The notes beneath the pieces were generated by a model that was given only the letters and a program-made list of their open reading frames with translations, was not told the DNA's origin and searched no databases. Positions 15,227-27,962 of a stretch of DNA of 64,000 nt are shown here, in pieces (the stretch's first letter is position 1; each line of letters starts with the position of its first letter). This DNA is from Mansonella perstans (taxonomy: Eukaryota; Nematoda; Chromadorea; Rhabditida; Onchocercidae). The stretch spans positions 62,001 through 126,000 of the forward strand of contig JBAMDO010000139.1 of NCBI GenBank assembly GCA_037074765.1, written 5' to 3'. Position numbers and translations under genes: made by a program.

Positions 15227-15350
15227 GTGTATGTGTGTATGTGTGTATTTGTATATGTTGTATGTGTGTGTGTGTATTTATGTGTGTATGTGTGTATGTA
15301 TGTATGTTGTATGTGTGTGTGTGTGTGTGTGTATGTTTGTATGTGTGATA
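15173..15350. repeat. ATGT/GTGT compound microsatellite
   Basis: About 180 bp of mixed ATGT and GTGT units, with interruptions. The repeat opens all frames on both strands, producing Met/Tyr/Val/Cys-rich or His/Thr-rich translations that are artefacts of the repeat and not genes. Confidence 0.95.
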
Positions 15351-18300
15351 TGTGAATATGAAAGATAGGAAAAAGTGGTGGTATATCGCAGTTCTCTTTA
15401 CGGCACATAATTGTTTCCGGACATGCAAGAAGAGTGTGGGCTATCCTGTAGTTGAGAGTATTATTGTATAAAAGTTCTGGATGACTTAATTATGCTTTAT
15501 GCTTATTTTACTGGATAATAAAGTTCTACCAGAAAATCTTCGAATTTTCAAGTCTTTGAATTCGTTGATAAATAAGTTTTGCCAGAAAGTCTTCGAGTTT
15601 TCAAGTTTTTAAGTCTTCGAGTTCGTTGATAAATAAGTTTTACCAGGAAATCTTCGAGTTTATTGCATTATTCAAATTCCTCATTGAAAATCCTTCTAAG
15701 TCTTTCATTTTTAACAAGAAATCTTTAAATTAAAACTTTTTATAAAGATTTAAATTAAATCTTTAAATTAAAAGTAAAAAAATTTTTTTTTTTCAAAAAG
15801 AAGTCTTTAAATTAAAAAATTGGCATACTGGCTGTAAAATAAACTAACAACAAGATGCGATTAAAGAACTCACTTGATATATTTCACAGTAAAGTGGATG
15901 GAATTTCATTCCGAGCTGTCAAAGATTGGATTGGAATTTTTATGTTTTCTACGAAATTCTGTCTGATTACTTTTCAACATAGTTGCCACAGATGAGTTTC
16001 GTTGGAAATTTTTTAGCAGCTTAATCTAAGCTAAATGAAAATTTCACTCGAAGAATTGCAATTAAAATTAACCAATGTTCACAAGATCGGAATCTTATAT
16101 GATATGACTTCACAGGATCATAATCCCAAATGGCATGACCATTCGTATGAAATAACTTTTCATTATTATCATTGATTCGGTGGTTACTCGAAGAGATTTC
16201 AACGGCTTTTACGCTTCTCGTAACTTTCTTCAATAATTTTTATCTTTTCTTTTACATATATGTAAAGGGTGGTACCATGAAGTATTGTAAAATGCACATA
16301 ATAAAGCCAGATGATTATATTTCCTTTCTAAATGACAATGAAATCAAAACAATCATACATACGTGAGGATATTTCTTATACTTTGAGCAGAAGATAGAGA
16401 TTTTAGGCTTTTAATGAAGTTATGAATGAATTTGATTTTGAGGAAATTGTCTTCAATTGAGACAGTGGACTAAGTAGATATATTTTAATAGCCGCTGTCC
16501 ATCCTGAATATGCTTTCTTAATCTATCCTAAATATGCACCAGTGCTCGCTTATTTTATAACAAAATTTGAAAGTTTGGGAATTCAACTCGTTTGACTTAT
16601 ATGCAGCCTGAAGAAGAGAGAGAGTGAGTGTTTCAAGGCAAGCAAAAATCCCAAGTGTTCGAGAATGTACGTTTTGCGGGTAATAAAGCAAAACAATAAA
16701 AAACAAACAAAACAGCAAGTCTAAATGGAATTTTGATGTGCGATTTCTGTAAGTGTTAGGTCGTAAAACTAGATGAAAAGGGCAATATGACAATGAAATG
16801 CATGGAAAAATGCTTCTTAATCATGAGCGCAAAACATATATCATTCTGTTGAAATAGCATTTAAATGATAAACTGAGAGCTTTATTCCAGTAAAAGATAG
16901 TTTCTTGCATTAATTTTGAAAGTGGTTTTGGACTAAAATTTGTTCAAATGTTTGCATCTTAGCTATTATGCCAGAAAGGTACTTTTTGTTCAATGATTAA
17001 CAATTACGAATACTTCGTAGTAGAAAGTGGAAGAATGATGCGAGGAATTTTGATAGATTGCCTAAGTCCAATTAAAATAGAACAGAAATTGAAAACTGAC
17101 AAATCAACTTATTTAATATTAAATAAGATATGAAAATAGACAATTTGGGCACTTCAATAATTTCGTTTTATATTTCTTAACCTTTCTTGTTTTTCTTCTT
17201 TTATTTTTTGCTTTTTCTATTTCTTTTTTTTGAAATTTTTTTGATTGCATAGATCGAGCAATAAGGAATTTGCACATTAATAGTGATACCTATCCCTTAC
17301 CTGCTCCAATGTACAATTTGAATTAATTTAACTATAACGCTGCTGTCCAAAATAGGAAACTTTCTTCTTAAATAATAAATCGCATCAAGTTTATCTCTAC
17401 GCCTTGCCAGAGAAGCAAGGCCGAAAGTAAGACCTTTGCTGCTGATTGATTTACTCTTTTTTTTAACATTTTTTGCAATTAAACGTGAAGTAAGATCTGG
17501 ATTTTTTTGTAATTATCAATTTTTTTTTTTCATTTACTATTCCAGAAATAGTAGAATTAAATCTTCCAGCATTCATTTCCCCATTAGTTCCATACTGCAC
17601 TTCTTCGAGAGCTAATTAATAACATTGTGCTACTTGACTAAAAGTTAAAGCAATGTTGTTTACTAGCCAAGCATCAATTTGCATGAGAAATTGTTTATTT
17701 TTATTATCGCTTAGAATCAAAAAGCATCTCCCACTTAAAACATTCGTCATCGTTATTTAGAACCAGAATATAAGCTACTAAAATCTAAACATTAATTTTT
17801 TTTTTTGAACCTTTGGACAATCTTTGATACTTGCCAATAAAAATTTCACCCATTTATCTCATTCTGTAAGAAGACTTTTTCTGATTATGAAGAACTAGTA
17901 CTGAGTTCTACTGAAAGGCAAAATTAAATAAATTAAAGAGTTGGTATAAAACTGATCATTGGAAAAGTAAATAATGGAAACGATGAGAACTATTCAGCCA
18001 TATTTTCACTCATTCAGTAACCTCAACAATTTATGTGCACTGCAGAATCATTATGACTAAGTGACATTAAAGAAACAAATAGCGAACAGCTGTACAAATA
18101 ACATGAAAACAAATTAAATAAACAATGAAAGTAAATTAATCTGTTAGCCATGTGGACCTGTGGTATGACATTTGTAATATGAAAGAGTGCAGAAGGTACT
18201 ATAACATCAATGATATGAAAGGTACAGATGCCACGATATAAAGTTACTGAATACTGTTTGAAGATTAAAATTATCTCTCACTCGATAGAGCATTCGATTC

Positions 18301-19283
18301 GAATCGATAACACCGAGGTGCACATCTTGCACAATATTTTCATCACTTTTTTTGGCTAATATCTTTATCATTGTTATCATCTTTAGTGATGATTCTAATT
18401 CATTTTTTGCCTTTGAAGCCAAAAAACTCGCGGAAGCGCATATTGTTGCTGAGGAATGGCATCTAAGGAATGTGCGTTGCATGAATTTTTTCCTATAGTT
18501 CCGTAGTCTTTTTCTTTTTTTGCTTATCATCATTATCGAGAAACATGGTTGTGTTTTCTTCTCAATTCATTTTCAGATTGTTTCCATTTCCATATTCTGT
18601 TATCTTTTAGTATCTTTTTATGAATACATTTTACTATGAATACAGGGTTCTATGGAATACAAGTAGCTTTTTCCTTTGCAGTAGCTTGACTCAGCACGTT
18701 GTGATATATGACAATAATATGATAACGACTGTAATTGCAATATCAAGCCTAATTATTCATAATATCTGCCACTAAATCGATACTAACTCGATAAATCTCC
18801 ATGAAACATATGAAGATCTTTCATTATCCAATTTTCTGTTCAAAAGTTGAAGATAAATGACTACATTTGGTCGTTTTAGGCCACAGCTAATTTTTCATCG
18901 ATAATCATTTTTAAATAGCATTTCCAACAACCAATGAAACACAGTATCAGCGATGGGATGGAGAAAGCTATAAAATAAGCCATGTAATTACTGTTTGAAG
19001 TGTAAAAAGAACTGAAACCAGGAAGAAAACGATTCAAATTATTGTTGTTTGTTTCTTTAAATTGATACTTCATTAAGTAAATAAGTTAGTTACTTTTAAA
19101 AAAGGAAGATCTGAATTCACTTAAAAATGGCAGTCGAGCAGGTGCGAAATTTTGTTCCTTGATACCCATATATCAATTAAAATTGACAGTTTGTAGGTGT
19201 CTACTATGATTCTTATGCCAGATCGAAGACCTAAATAATCCAGGGACAGGTATACGTAATCTAAAATGACATGTTTTGGTTAA

Positions 19284-19337
19284 TGACCAATGCTGTGTGA
19301 ACCAATGCTGTGTGAAGTTATGACCAATGCTGTGTAA
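19284..19337. repeat. ACCAATGCTGTGTRAA short repeat, three copies
   Basis: The motif ACCAATGCTGTGT occurs at about 19286, 19301 and 19323, spaced unevenly (15 and 22 bp). It is degenerate between copies. Confidence 0.8.
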
Positions 19338-22300
19338 ATTGAGCCAGTGAAATTTAAAACCTGACCAATAGTAAATAAAAGAAATCCACATTTTAAATGC
19401 TATTCTAAACTGGTAAAAATTAGCTTATCATTTTTTCATTAACTGATATCATGCTAAGTGGCAGGCATCCATAAGTAAATAAAGCAATAAGTGCTCTGTG
19501 AAGTGACAAGCATGCCTTGTGACATTCATGTTCAAAACATCAAATATTTGAATGTTGCCAAGTGGTACAAGTGGAGGAAATTTGCATGTCAAGTACTACT
19601 AAGGTCTACATATTTAACAATCCCAAACTTGGTAATTGAACTGATGTGTGTAGCATCATCACCCTTCCGTGATTATTGTGATTTTAACAATCACCGGATT
19701 ACTAACGTGCGAAAGCGCTGCTTCAAACAGAATAATTGCCTCAGACCCCTGGGATTCCGAATCCGTCTCCGAGCCAAGTCCTAATGCGTCCCAAGGTTGC
19801 TTAAATTGATAGATCGGAAGAGGTGATAAGGTCACACACATGAACATGCATAAAAGCGCATTTGAAATTTTTGTAATTGCTGTTTGATAAAGTATGTTCA
19901 TCAACGAGTTATCATGTAACTTCAAAAATTTCATATTTCAAACTGTTCATATCATATAAAAAGATTTTAACATCACAGATCAAACAAACTTCCAAAACTT
20001 AACAAATGTCCTCGGTAAATTGAGTCGCAATATACTTCAACTTCGAAGTTATAAAAGTTGGCAAAGTTTGCATTTTAATATTACAATGTGAAGAGAGAAT
20101 AAATTTAAAGAATTCTTTCCAAACAATCTTTTTTCAAGTTTATAAGTATCCATATTTCGCCTCGACGAATGCAGAAGTTGTAAAAGTTAAACGCAATTTC
20201 TTCCATTTAAAACGTAAAAAATTATTCCGTTAGATGATGTCTCTTATTTGATCTTGTCAATATGAACTAAGCATCAGTTTTAAGATTCTTAAAGACCAAT
20301 GATGGATAAGAATATGAGAGAATAAGATGTGTATAGAAATGCAGAAAAAACTCAAATGGGAGCCAATAGGAGGAAAAATCAATTAAAATTAATACTACGA
20401 ATAGCGTGAAGAGGTTTTTTTGTTACGAAAAGTAGAAGTTTCGAGATGGGTCAAAGGAAAGCAATCAAAGAAATGAATGAATCATTATAAAGTTTAATGC
20501 ATTTAAAGATGAATAACCATGGCAGACAAGCAATCATTTTTAAAAAAAAATGGAAATGGAAGTCCTCCTTGTTTTACAAATTTACAAATGGCGAATTGTG
20601 GGATAAAATTTTGATTGAACTCTTCATATTTAAAATTTATGGAAATATTTTGATTCATTCATCCACCGGTACCATATATTTTTGAAGAAAATTCTAATTG
20701 GTGCATCGGCGAAGCTTGATTAAATAAGAATAAGGCGCTTAAAAACAACCAATGCTCGAATGGATTTAAATTTTAAGTAGAAAAAATTCGCACTCTATGG
20801 AAATCTCGCAAGATCTTATTAATATTGATATTACTACAAGTGGCAATAGTTAATTACAGGATTGATAACTAATAACTATAGAAATATTAGCCAATTAGGA
20901 CTAGAAAAATTTTCATGTAAATGGCTGAATAAATTAAGCAGTGAAGCTTGGAAATGAAATGAGTTCTGACGCTGAGTATTGGCAATTCAGCTCTGTAAGA
21001 AGTTGCAAATAAATGGGACTAGCTCATAATATCGGCCATAGACTAGCAAGTTATCCTACTATGGCCATTTAAACAAAATTTAATGTTCTTCTTCGATGAC
21101 CACTCTCACTGCTGCTATTAGTCTTTCATATATATATATATATAAAACTACGCCTCAAAGGAAAATGAATGGTATAATGAAATTAAAATGTCGTTTTCTG
21201 ACATATGTTTATGCGTAGAAGTCAAAAAGTAAGACATACAAAAAAACATTAAATAAAAAAAAATTAAACAAAAAATCAAAAAAATTAAACAAAATTAAAA
21301 ATTAAACATATTAAAAAAAGATTCAGCAAGGAAGGTGCATGGAAAATTCGATTACGAAAAGTGTGAGAAATTTTGAAATAAATCAACAATAAGAAAGAAG
21401 CTGATTAATCAGACTAGACTGGAATAATTCTGATCATACGATCGTTATGTGTTTAATTTATTGAAGAAGTGAAGAATTATTTTGAAGTGATCTGCAATTT
21501 CACTCTTCATTGAATTTATTCTTCAGAAGTCAATCTGTAGTACAGCTCCAGAATTGAATATTCTCATCATTCAAGGGCATATTTTTCAAGCTGGATAAGG
21601 ATTTTAGGACTGTGTCTGATTATTTGCAATGGAAATATCTAGTTTCGACTATAAATGAATACTAAAGAAACATAGATTTTAGTGAATTGAAGTGGACAAT
21701 CTTCCTCTCTCAGAACTAATAATCCAATATTTTATAGAGATATTTTACAAAATTATTGCAACATGAGGCCTAGGGGACAAAACTAATCATGATTTATGTA
21801 TGCAATAACTATCACAGTCCACAACTCATCCATAGTTCCCAAAGGAACTGAGCGTAAAGTAAAAGTGTATATTAATGCTCAGTATGAATTTTATAAAATG
21901 GACTAAGGATATATGAGATAGAACTGAATGAAATTGCTCGCTGGAATAATATGAGTAAATTAATCGAGGATTCTTATTTCAGGCCTGTTTATCTGGAATT
22001 AAAATATACCGTTTTCATGGATTCTTCCACAGATTCTGGGATATACAAGTATATAAATGCATTTGTTTCCAAGCTGTGTCATTCTTTTAGGCATCATCCT
22101 CATTGCATGAAGTCAATTGGAATCTATTTACCATTTCCTAACACTTTAAATCAATGATTCAAATGAAAAAATCATTTTGCTATGGTATTCTGCTATAACA
22201 TTTTGATAATTGGACACGATTTTTGAAGCCTTTCAATCAAACAGTTATTGGTCATACATTGCTAATTATTAATTCGATTAAAAGTAATTCTCAGCCGTGA

Positions 22301-22892
22301 ATTTCAAATCCCAAATTGAATTGGCATAGATTTTAAAAGAATTTTCCGAATTATAATTTTTTTGAAAAGAGTATGAAAGGTAAATAGTTGCCCATTTATT
22401 AGATTTCCCTTCAACGCATCCATAGCATTAGTAAATTTACGTTAGTAGTCTGTACATTTAACAACTAAGAATTTAATCAGCAGATTAATTTAATAAATTT
22501 AAATTGTAAATCTTGGCGTACTGCCAAGATGTCGTTCCTATTCAAATTCAACAGAAAATACATCTGCACTGGACGTCTGCAATTTTTTATTTTTATGTCA
22601 AAGACAATTATTTTGGTAAATTTATTACCATAGAGCTATCAGGTTCTTCATATAGATCTTAAATCTCACACTTTCATAAACTATAACAAATTTAATCCTT
22701 AGATTGCAACACTTTTCTATTTGAATTAAAATAAATGAATGATAGCACGATTATCAAAAGTATCTGTTACCTCAAATTTGTCTATTTCAATCTAATTTGG
22801 TATTGACTTTAAAAGAATCAAAAATAAGCGCTCCATTCGCACAACAACAGTACATTTGAAATTGGCTTATCAAGATTAAAACTCTCTTAAAG

Positions 22893-23256
22893 AATCAAAT
22901 TTAAAACCTAAAAAATCTTAAAATAAACTTTCGAATATTATTTATTTGAAATTACGCTTTACATGACGGGTTTTGTTGTTAAAAACCCGTGGAATTTCGT
23001 GCTATGCAAAGAACAAAGCAAATTTTTTTCAATGATTTCTGAAATCCAATAAAGAATGAAAACAAATTTCAAAAAGTTACTAAGTGTTTAATACAGCTGT
23101 CTTATGACACAGACCTCTTTTTTGCTTCTACTTTTATTTTCTTGGCTGGCGGCAGAATCCTCTAGAAACTTAATATGCATCTATAGGGGTATTACAAGAA
23201 AAAAAACAAATTTGGAATCAAATTTAAAATCCAAAAAATCTTAAAATAAATTTCGC
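22893..23256. repeat. Pair of about 42-bp direct repeats, 323 bp apart
   Basis: AATCAAATTTAAAAYCYAAA followed by AAATCTTAAAATAAA and then TTTCG occurs at 22893-22935 and again at 23216-23256 with few changes. A perfect hairpin at 22966-22990 lies between them. The pair could be the ends of a small decayed element. Confidence 0.6.
22966..22990. repeat. Perfect 9-bp hairpin
   Basis: ACGGGTTTT and AAAACCCGT are perfect reverse complements around a 7-nt GTTGTTA loop. No run of T follows that would suggest a pol III terminator role, and no gene is adjacent. Confidence 0.6.
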
Positions 23257-24337
23257 TTCCCATAATTCACAAGCTGATGACGAAATGAGCATTTTAAGAT
23301 AATTCCCTGTAATTCTATTTGCTATATTATTAGCAGGCACTAGTCTATGAATAAAGGAAACAGTAAGAAGTTATATTTTTTCTCATTAACATAACTCTTA
23401 ATTATTCTGCAACAATTACGATTCAGTTACTGCTCAAAAGCATGAAAAATATTAATTACTTGAATTAACAAAAAGCATCCAATGCAAATGGCACATTCAC
23501 TTATTAAGAAGACACTAATTAAATTTAGCCAAATTTGAAAACTAATTCTTTCGCTGTGGTAGTAGGTTATGCCAGTAATTCCGGTTGAAGGCAATTTTCA
23601 AGTGAATTCCGTTGTTAAAAGTTTAAGCGACTGCATTTTTTATCAAACAGCATCGGTTTGTCTATTATTTGCAAGTCAAAAACATATCAAACAGCAAATT
23701 GTTTAAACAAGATTGGTTGAAAAAACTCCTTTGAAGGAAAAAATTAAAATTCAAATTGCATTCCAACTTCAAAATTGCAATTAAAAAATAGTCGGAAGAT
23801 TTGAATTCCTCGGATCACCAGCGAACCCATTCTATTCACATTAGCAATTCATGAGATGCGTGGGAGGTCATTGCTTTGGTGCCGTTGGAAATAACGGGTC
23901 ATATCTTTATCGTGTCCGTTTATGAATACCGCCTTTCAATTACAGATCGTTGGAGACCGATGTGTGAGCTGACAATTAAATTTAAGAAATGCAATTTTCA
24001 GACAGTTTATGCGTTTTTTTCCGTTCATTCATCATCATTTTCTTTTATTGTTTAAATTTTATTGCTAATAGACTTTTATAATATTTCTCTTCCCTGAAGA
24101 ATTTTTAAACAATAATTTCATTTCTATTTAGTCACTATTAAGTAATGAAGCAGTGCAAAGATCGAGCAGCAGTAATGTATAGAAGGTGAAATATTTTGAG
24201 GCTAAATTTCGAAGACTTGAAGTTAATCAAATACTTCAAATGATTCTATGAAATTATTGTTAAGGTTAGCTTCGTAACATCACTAATTCTACAGCAAGTG
24301 GACTTCATACAAAACGCAGTTCAGCAACTAAGCATTG

Positions 24338-24509
24338 ATATCAGTGAAATAAATGGATCAGTAAAGCAAATGTGTATCATTACAAACAATATCAGTGAAA
24401 TAAATGGACCAGTATCAGTGAAATAAATGGACCAGATTGTCTTATGTCAACAAACTATGTGAAGAACATCATACATCAAGTTATTGTTTGTAATGATACA
24501 CATTTGCTT
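24338..24509. repeat. Foldback with 27-bp perfect arms and internal direct repeats
   Basis: Arm 24364-24390 begins AAGCAAATGTGTATCATTAC and arm 24483-24509 is its exact reverse complement over 27 nt, with a 92-nt spacer. The unit TATCAGTGAAATAAATGG is present three times, once before the first arm and twice just after it. The combination looks like a small foldback or rearranged non-autonomous element. No coding content. Confidence 0.85.
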
Positions 24510-27452
24510 GGTAGGCATGTGACTAAAATTAAGTGCATAAAATTTGGCCTGAAAACCTAGCAGTCTCTATAAACTTTTAATAAAATTTTTACAATGCAAA
24601 ATATAAAAAACCTATGGGAATTCTTTCTATAAATCAAATTCATTTTTTGTGTACTCACATTTCAACATCATGGAGAGTATTATTACTAATACTACTGGGA
24701 AAAAGGAAGGAGAGATGGCGAGAGATGCTTGAACGGCCTGAAATAGCAAATTTTGCAAACAACTTTCTATCAATTTGGTTTTTATCCATCCTTGCGCAAA
24801 TGGCGCAGAGTTTTTGTACACATAATACTGAATTCCCTTAGTAACTTAGTGCATTAATCTTGAATAAAACCAAATGATTAAATCACTTTGTTGCTTTACC
24901 CTTTCACAATAAGATTCTTTAAAAGATGAGCATATTTGGTCTACAAACGAATGTCTTTTGTGGCTTATTCAACCGTTAAAGTAGAATTTAATAAGAAATG
25001 CAATCATTTTAGATAAAAAAGCTCAAAATGGAAGAAGAAACACAACATGGATGGAACACTGTTGTAAGAAATGGATTTAGAAGTATGGCATGAATGCGTT
25101 CATCAAGTTATATGTATGTCCAATAGACTGATGGTTTTTAAAAATAGTCCAGCAACAGATTACCATGATAGGATGTCAAAGTATTATAAGTTGAGCTATA
25201 GCTTTGGGAAGGAGTGACAGTGAAGGAAAAAGATATACTAGTGAAAGTTTCAAGATAACTGAAGGAATGAAAAAGGTCGAATGAAACGACGCGAAAAAGA
25301 CATAATTTCCGCTTGCTCAATGTGTGCCAACTAAATGTCAAAAAATGCAACTGCAAATTAAGTTGGTCTTTGTACTGTGTCACTGATAGCTAACATTGAG
25401 ATTTGCTGTGAATGGCGGTGATAGCTATGTTGAAATTAAAACTCAGACTAACACTATTAAGGAAATACATTGAAAATATCTGTCAGATTAAATCGGATCA
25501 CATCAAATTGTAAATCATTCTATCGAAAAGAAGGATATTATCTTCAATTTCTAGAATATATCTAAAACATAACACAATTCGTGTATTTTAGCAGTAGTAA
25601 GATATTCTCGAAAAATTAGAGATTATGTATATATGCTTGAGATCAATTTTTAGAAACATTGATTTATTAATCACTGATGATAAGTAAACGTCTTAATTAC
25701 CGAATGAATTCGAAAAATGAAACGAAAACTGCGAACTGTAGAGAAACATTGAATGACTAAGTATCCTTTTAATAGCAAAATTTATTCGATCTACTTTTCA
25801 TTTTTAAAGACGAAACACAAATATTGTCGCAGTGACGAAAGGATAAGTTGAATAATTCCAACTATAGGCTGAATGTAAGAAAAGGTATTACGAACTCGTT
25901 AGCATTTTAATCATATCAATACTAAAAGTATAACTTGAAAGCAAACATACTACAACTTGAAATCATATAAGCAATAAAAGTATCGTAATAAAGAGTGAGT
26001 CTATCGAATGATATTAACATACAACAATAGATTTCACTTCTTGTAAAGAGTCAACTGCAGTGAATTTGAAACTGGCGAAACAGTGTCGCTTAGATGGATT
26101 GGAAAAATGTCTTCATCATTGATCTTTTCTAAAGGAATAATAAAAGCGACATTCTGGTTTGGAGTCATAGATAATCGATATAATCTGTAAGGCAACAGAG
26201 CACTTAAGAATAGTACTTGCATAGTTGTTTGAATTTTCAAATCATTAATCAATCTAGAAAGTTAAATGAATGAGAATTTGAATTTCAAGCTTGGAAATGG
26301 AATTCTCAAATGAAGAAGTGTTCTGTTTGCAACTACCAGCTTTAATTCATAATGTATATTTATATATCATAATTTATTTTTGTTCCATACCATCGTTCAT
26401 TTTGAAAATCGTAATTCATGAGAAGTATTAACATTCTAAGTAATAATATTTCAAATTCATTCTGGATGATTGTTCTCTTTCGATAATTAATCAATTTTTA
26501 ATTGATGACTGCAACAAAAAGGACTTCTCACATCATATATCATACACATTTCCTATCAGTTATTTCATTTCTATGATTAATTTAAATGTCATCAGTTTAT
26601 CGCAGATGAAAAGCAAATCGGTTTGAACTGATTTACTGCAGCCTTTCCAATATTTCCGTGTTGTTGTGTAAAATTCAAATAACATTAAAACAAATAAATT
26701 TTGCTAAATTATAGAAATTTTATTAACAATTGGGAGATTTGAAATTGACACTATTTTGATTTATTTCGTAGTACCTTTTTGACAAATGTTAAGGATACAA
26801 GAAGGAAAAAATGGAATGCAACTTGGGTTCTTAAAATTTATGCATCACACCTCTTTGTGATCACCGTCATTTTCAGCAATCAATTCCCTTTCTTTGTTTG
26901 CAGTCTTTTTGCAATTGGACAAGGTCATCTTATAGATGTCCTTTTGTAAGTCGAAAAATTTATTCATTCTTTCCCCGAATAAAAAAGCAAAAAATAATAA
27001 TATGGAAGAAAATTCATACTGTTTGTATCATTCATATGAAGCAGAATGAGCAAAATCGTTGTTGAGCTTTGTTCCATTACTTCCATTAAATTTTCATGTT
27101 CACGCAAAAATAACCTATTTTATGGTCTTATTATTCTCCAAAAATAATTGCCAGCAAAATGCAATTATGAAAAAAAAAAAAAAAAAAGTGGTACAATTTC
27201 ATCTGGGAAGAGAATTATTTCGTTAAATTCTCCTTCACTTTTCCATTGATGCAAATTTTTCAAATTAATATCAATTTTTTTGTATTTTCTTGAAATAATT
27301 ATTGTAGTTATTAAGTTCACTGATTTTAAAATAAATTCCATTAAGTAAAATCGCCATCAAAGAATTCCGTTCTTTATTAACGATTATTGACTGGTTTTCT
27401 TGCCCATTTTTCAAGCAACATGCTATGTAGTTTGGAAGAATTGCTAGCATAG

Positions 27453-27962
27453 AGTGAAGTAAAAGATTAGTTTGTTGACACCATATAGCATGTATCTAGT
27501 AGATAAATGCTTTATTAGTATTTAACAAAATCATAGGAACATGTATTTCAGATTTTAGTGATATAGATGCTGATATTGAACTCTCCTAACTAATTTTCAT
27601 TCATATTCCAAATTGGCTTACAAGAAATATAATATATTTACCTTATGAATATATACTTTCAGAGTGTACTGCCAGTTAAGAAAACAATAGACGTGTCAAG
27701 TGATACGTGCTGTTTTATATGGAATGTCCGAATACGTCTACGCTTTTATTCTGGAAAAGATGAACTGCTATTGAAGTGCTATTCAACATTATTGAACATA
27801 CCCGAAACCAATCTATGATTTTGTTTTTCAAGCAGTTTATACTTGAGTACCTGTTGATAAATATATAAAGATGTAAAGCTATGTAATAACACCGATAGTG
27901 CTATTGAGCTGAAATAAAAGATTAATTTGCTGACATACTGTATTGTATCTATTAGGTAGATA
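27453..27962. repeat. Diverged direct repeat pair about 455 bp apart
   Basis: 27453-27505 and 27909-27962 share AAAAGATTARTTTGYTGACA followed by a TGTATCTA-like run and GTAGATA. Similarity fades on both sides, and both are later followed by GGACATGT or GGAACATGT. Probably an old duplication. Confidence 0.5.

Noticed and set aside
15133..15428. His/Thr-rich and Val/Cys-rich open frames
   Set aside because: They are translations of the ATGT/GTGT microsatellite.
19659..19934. Minus-strand frame in a slightly GC-richer patch (19690-19830)
   Set aside because: The patch may be the remains of a repeat, but no retroelement or transposase motif can be read in it and it does not splice to anything.
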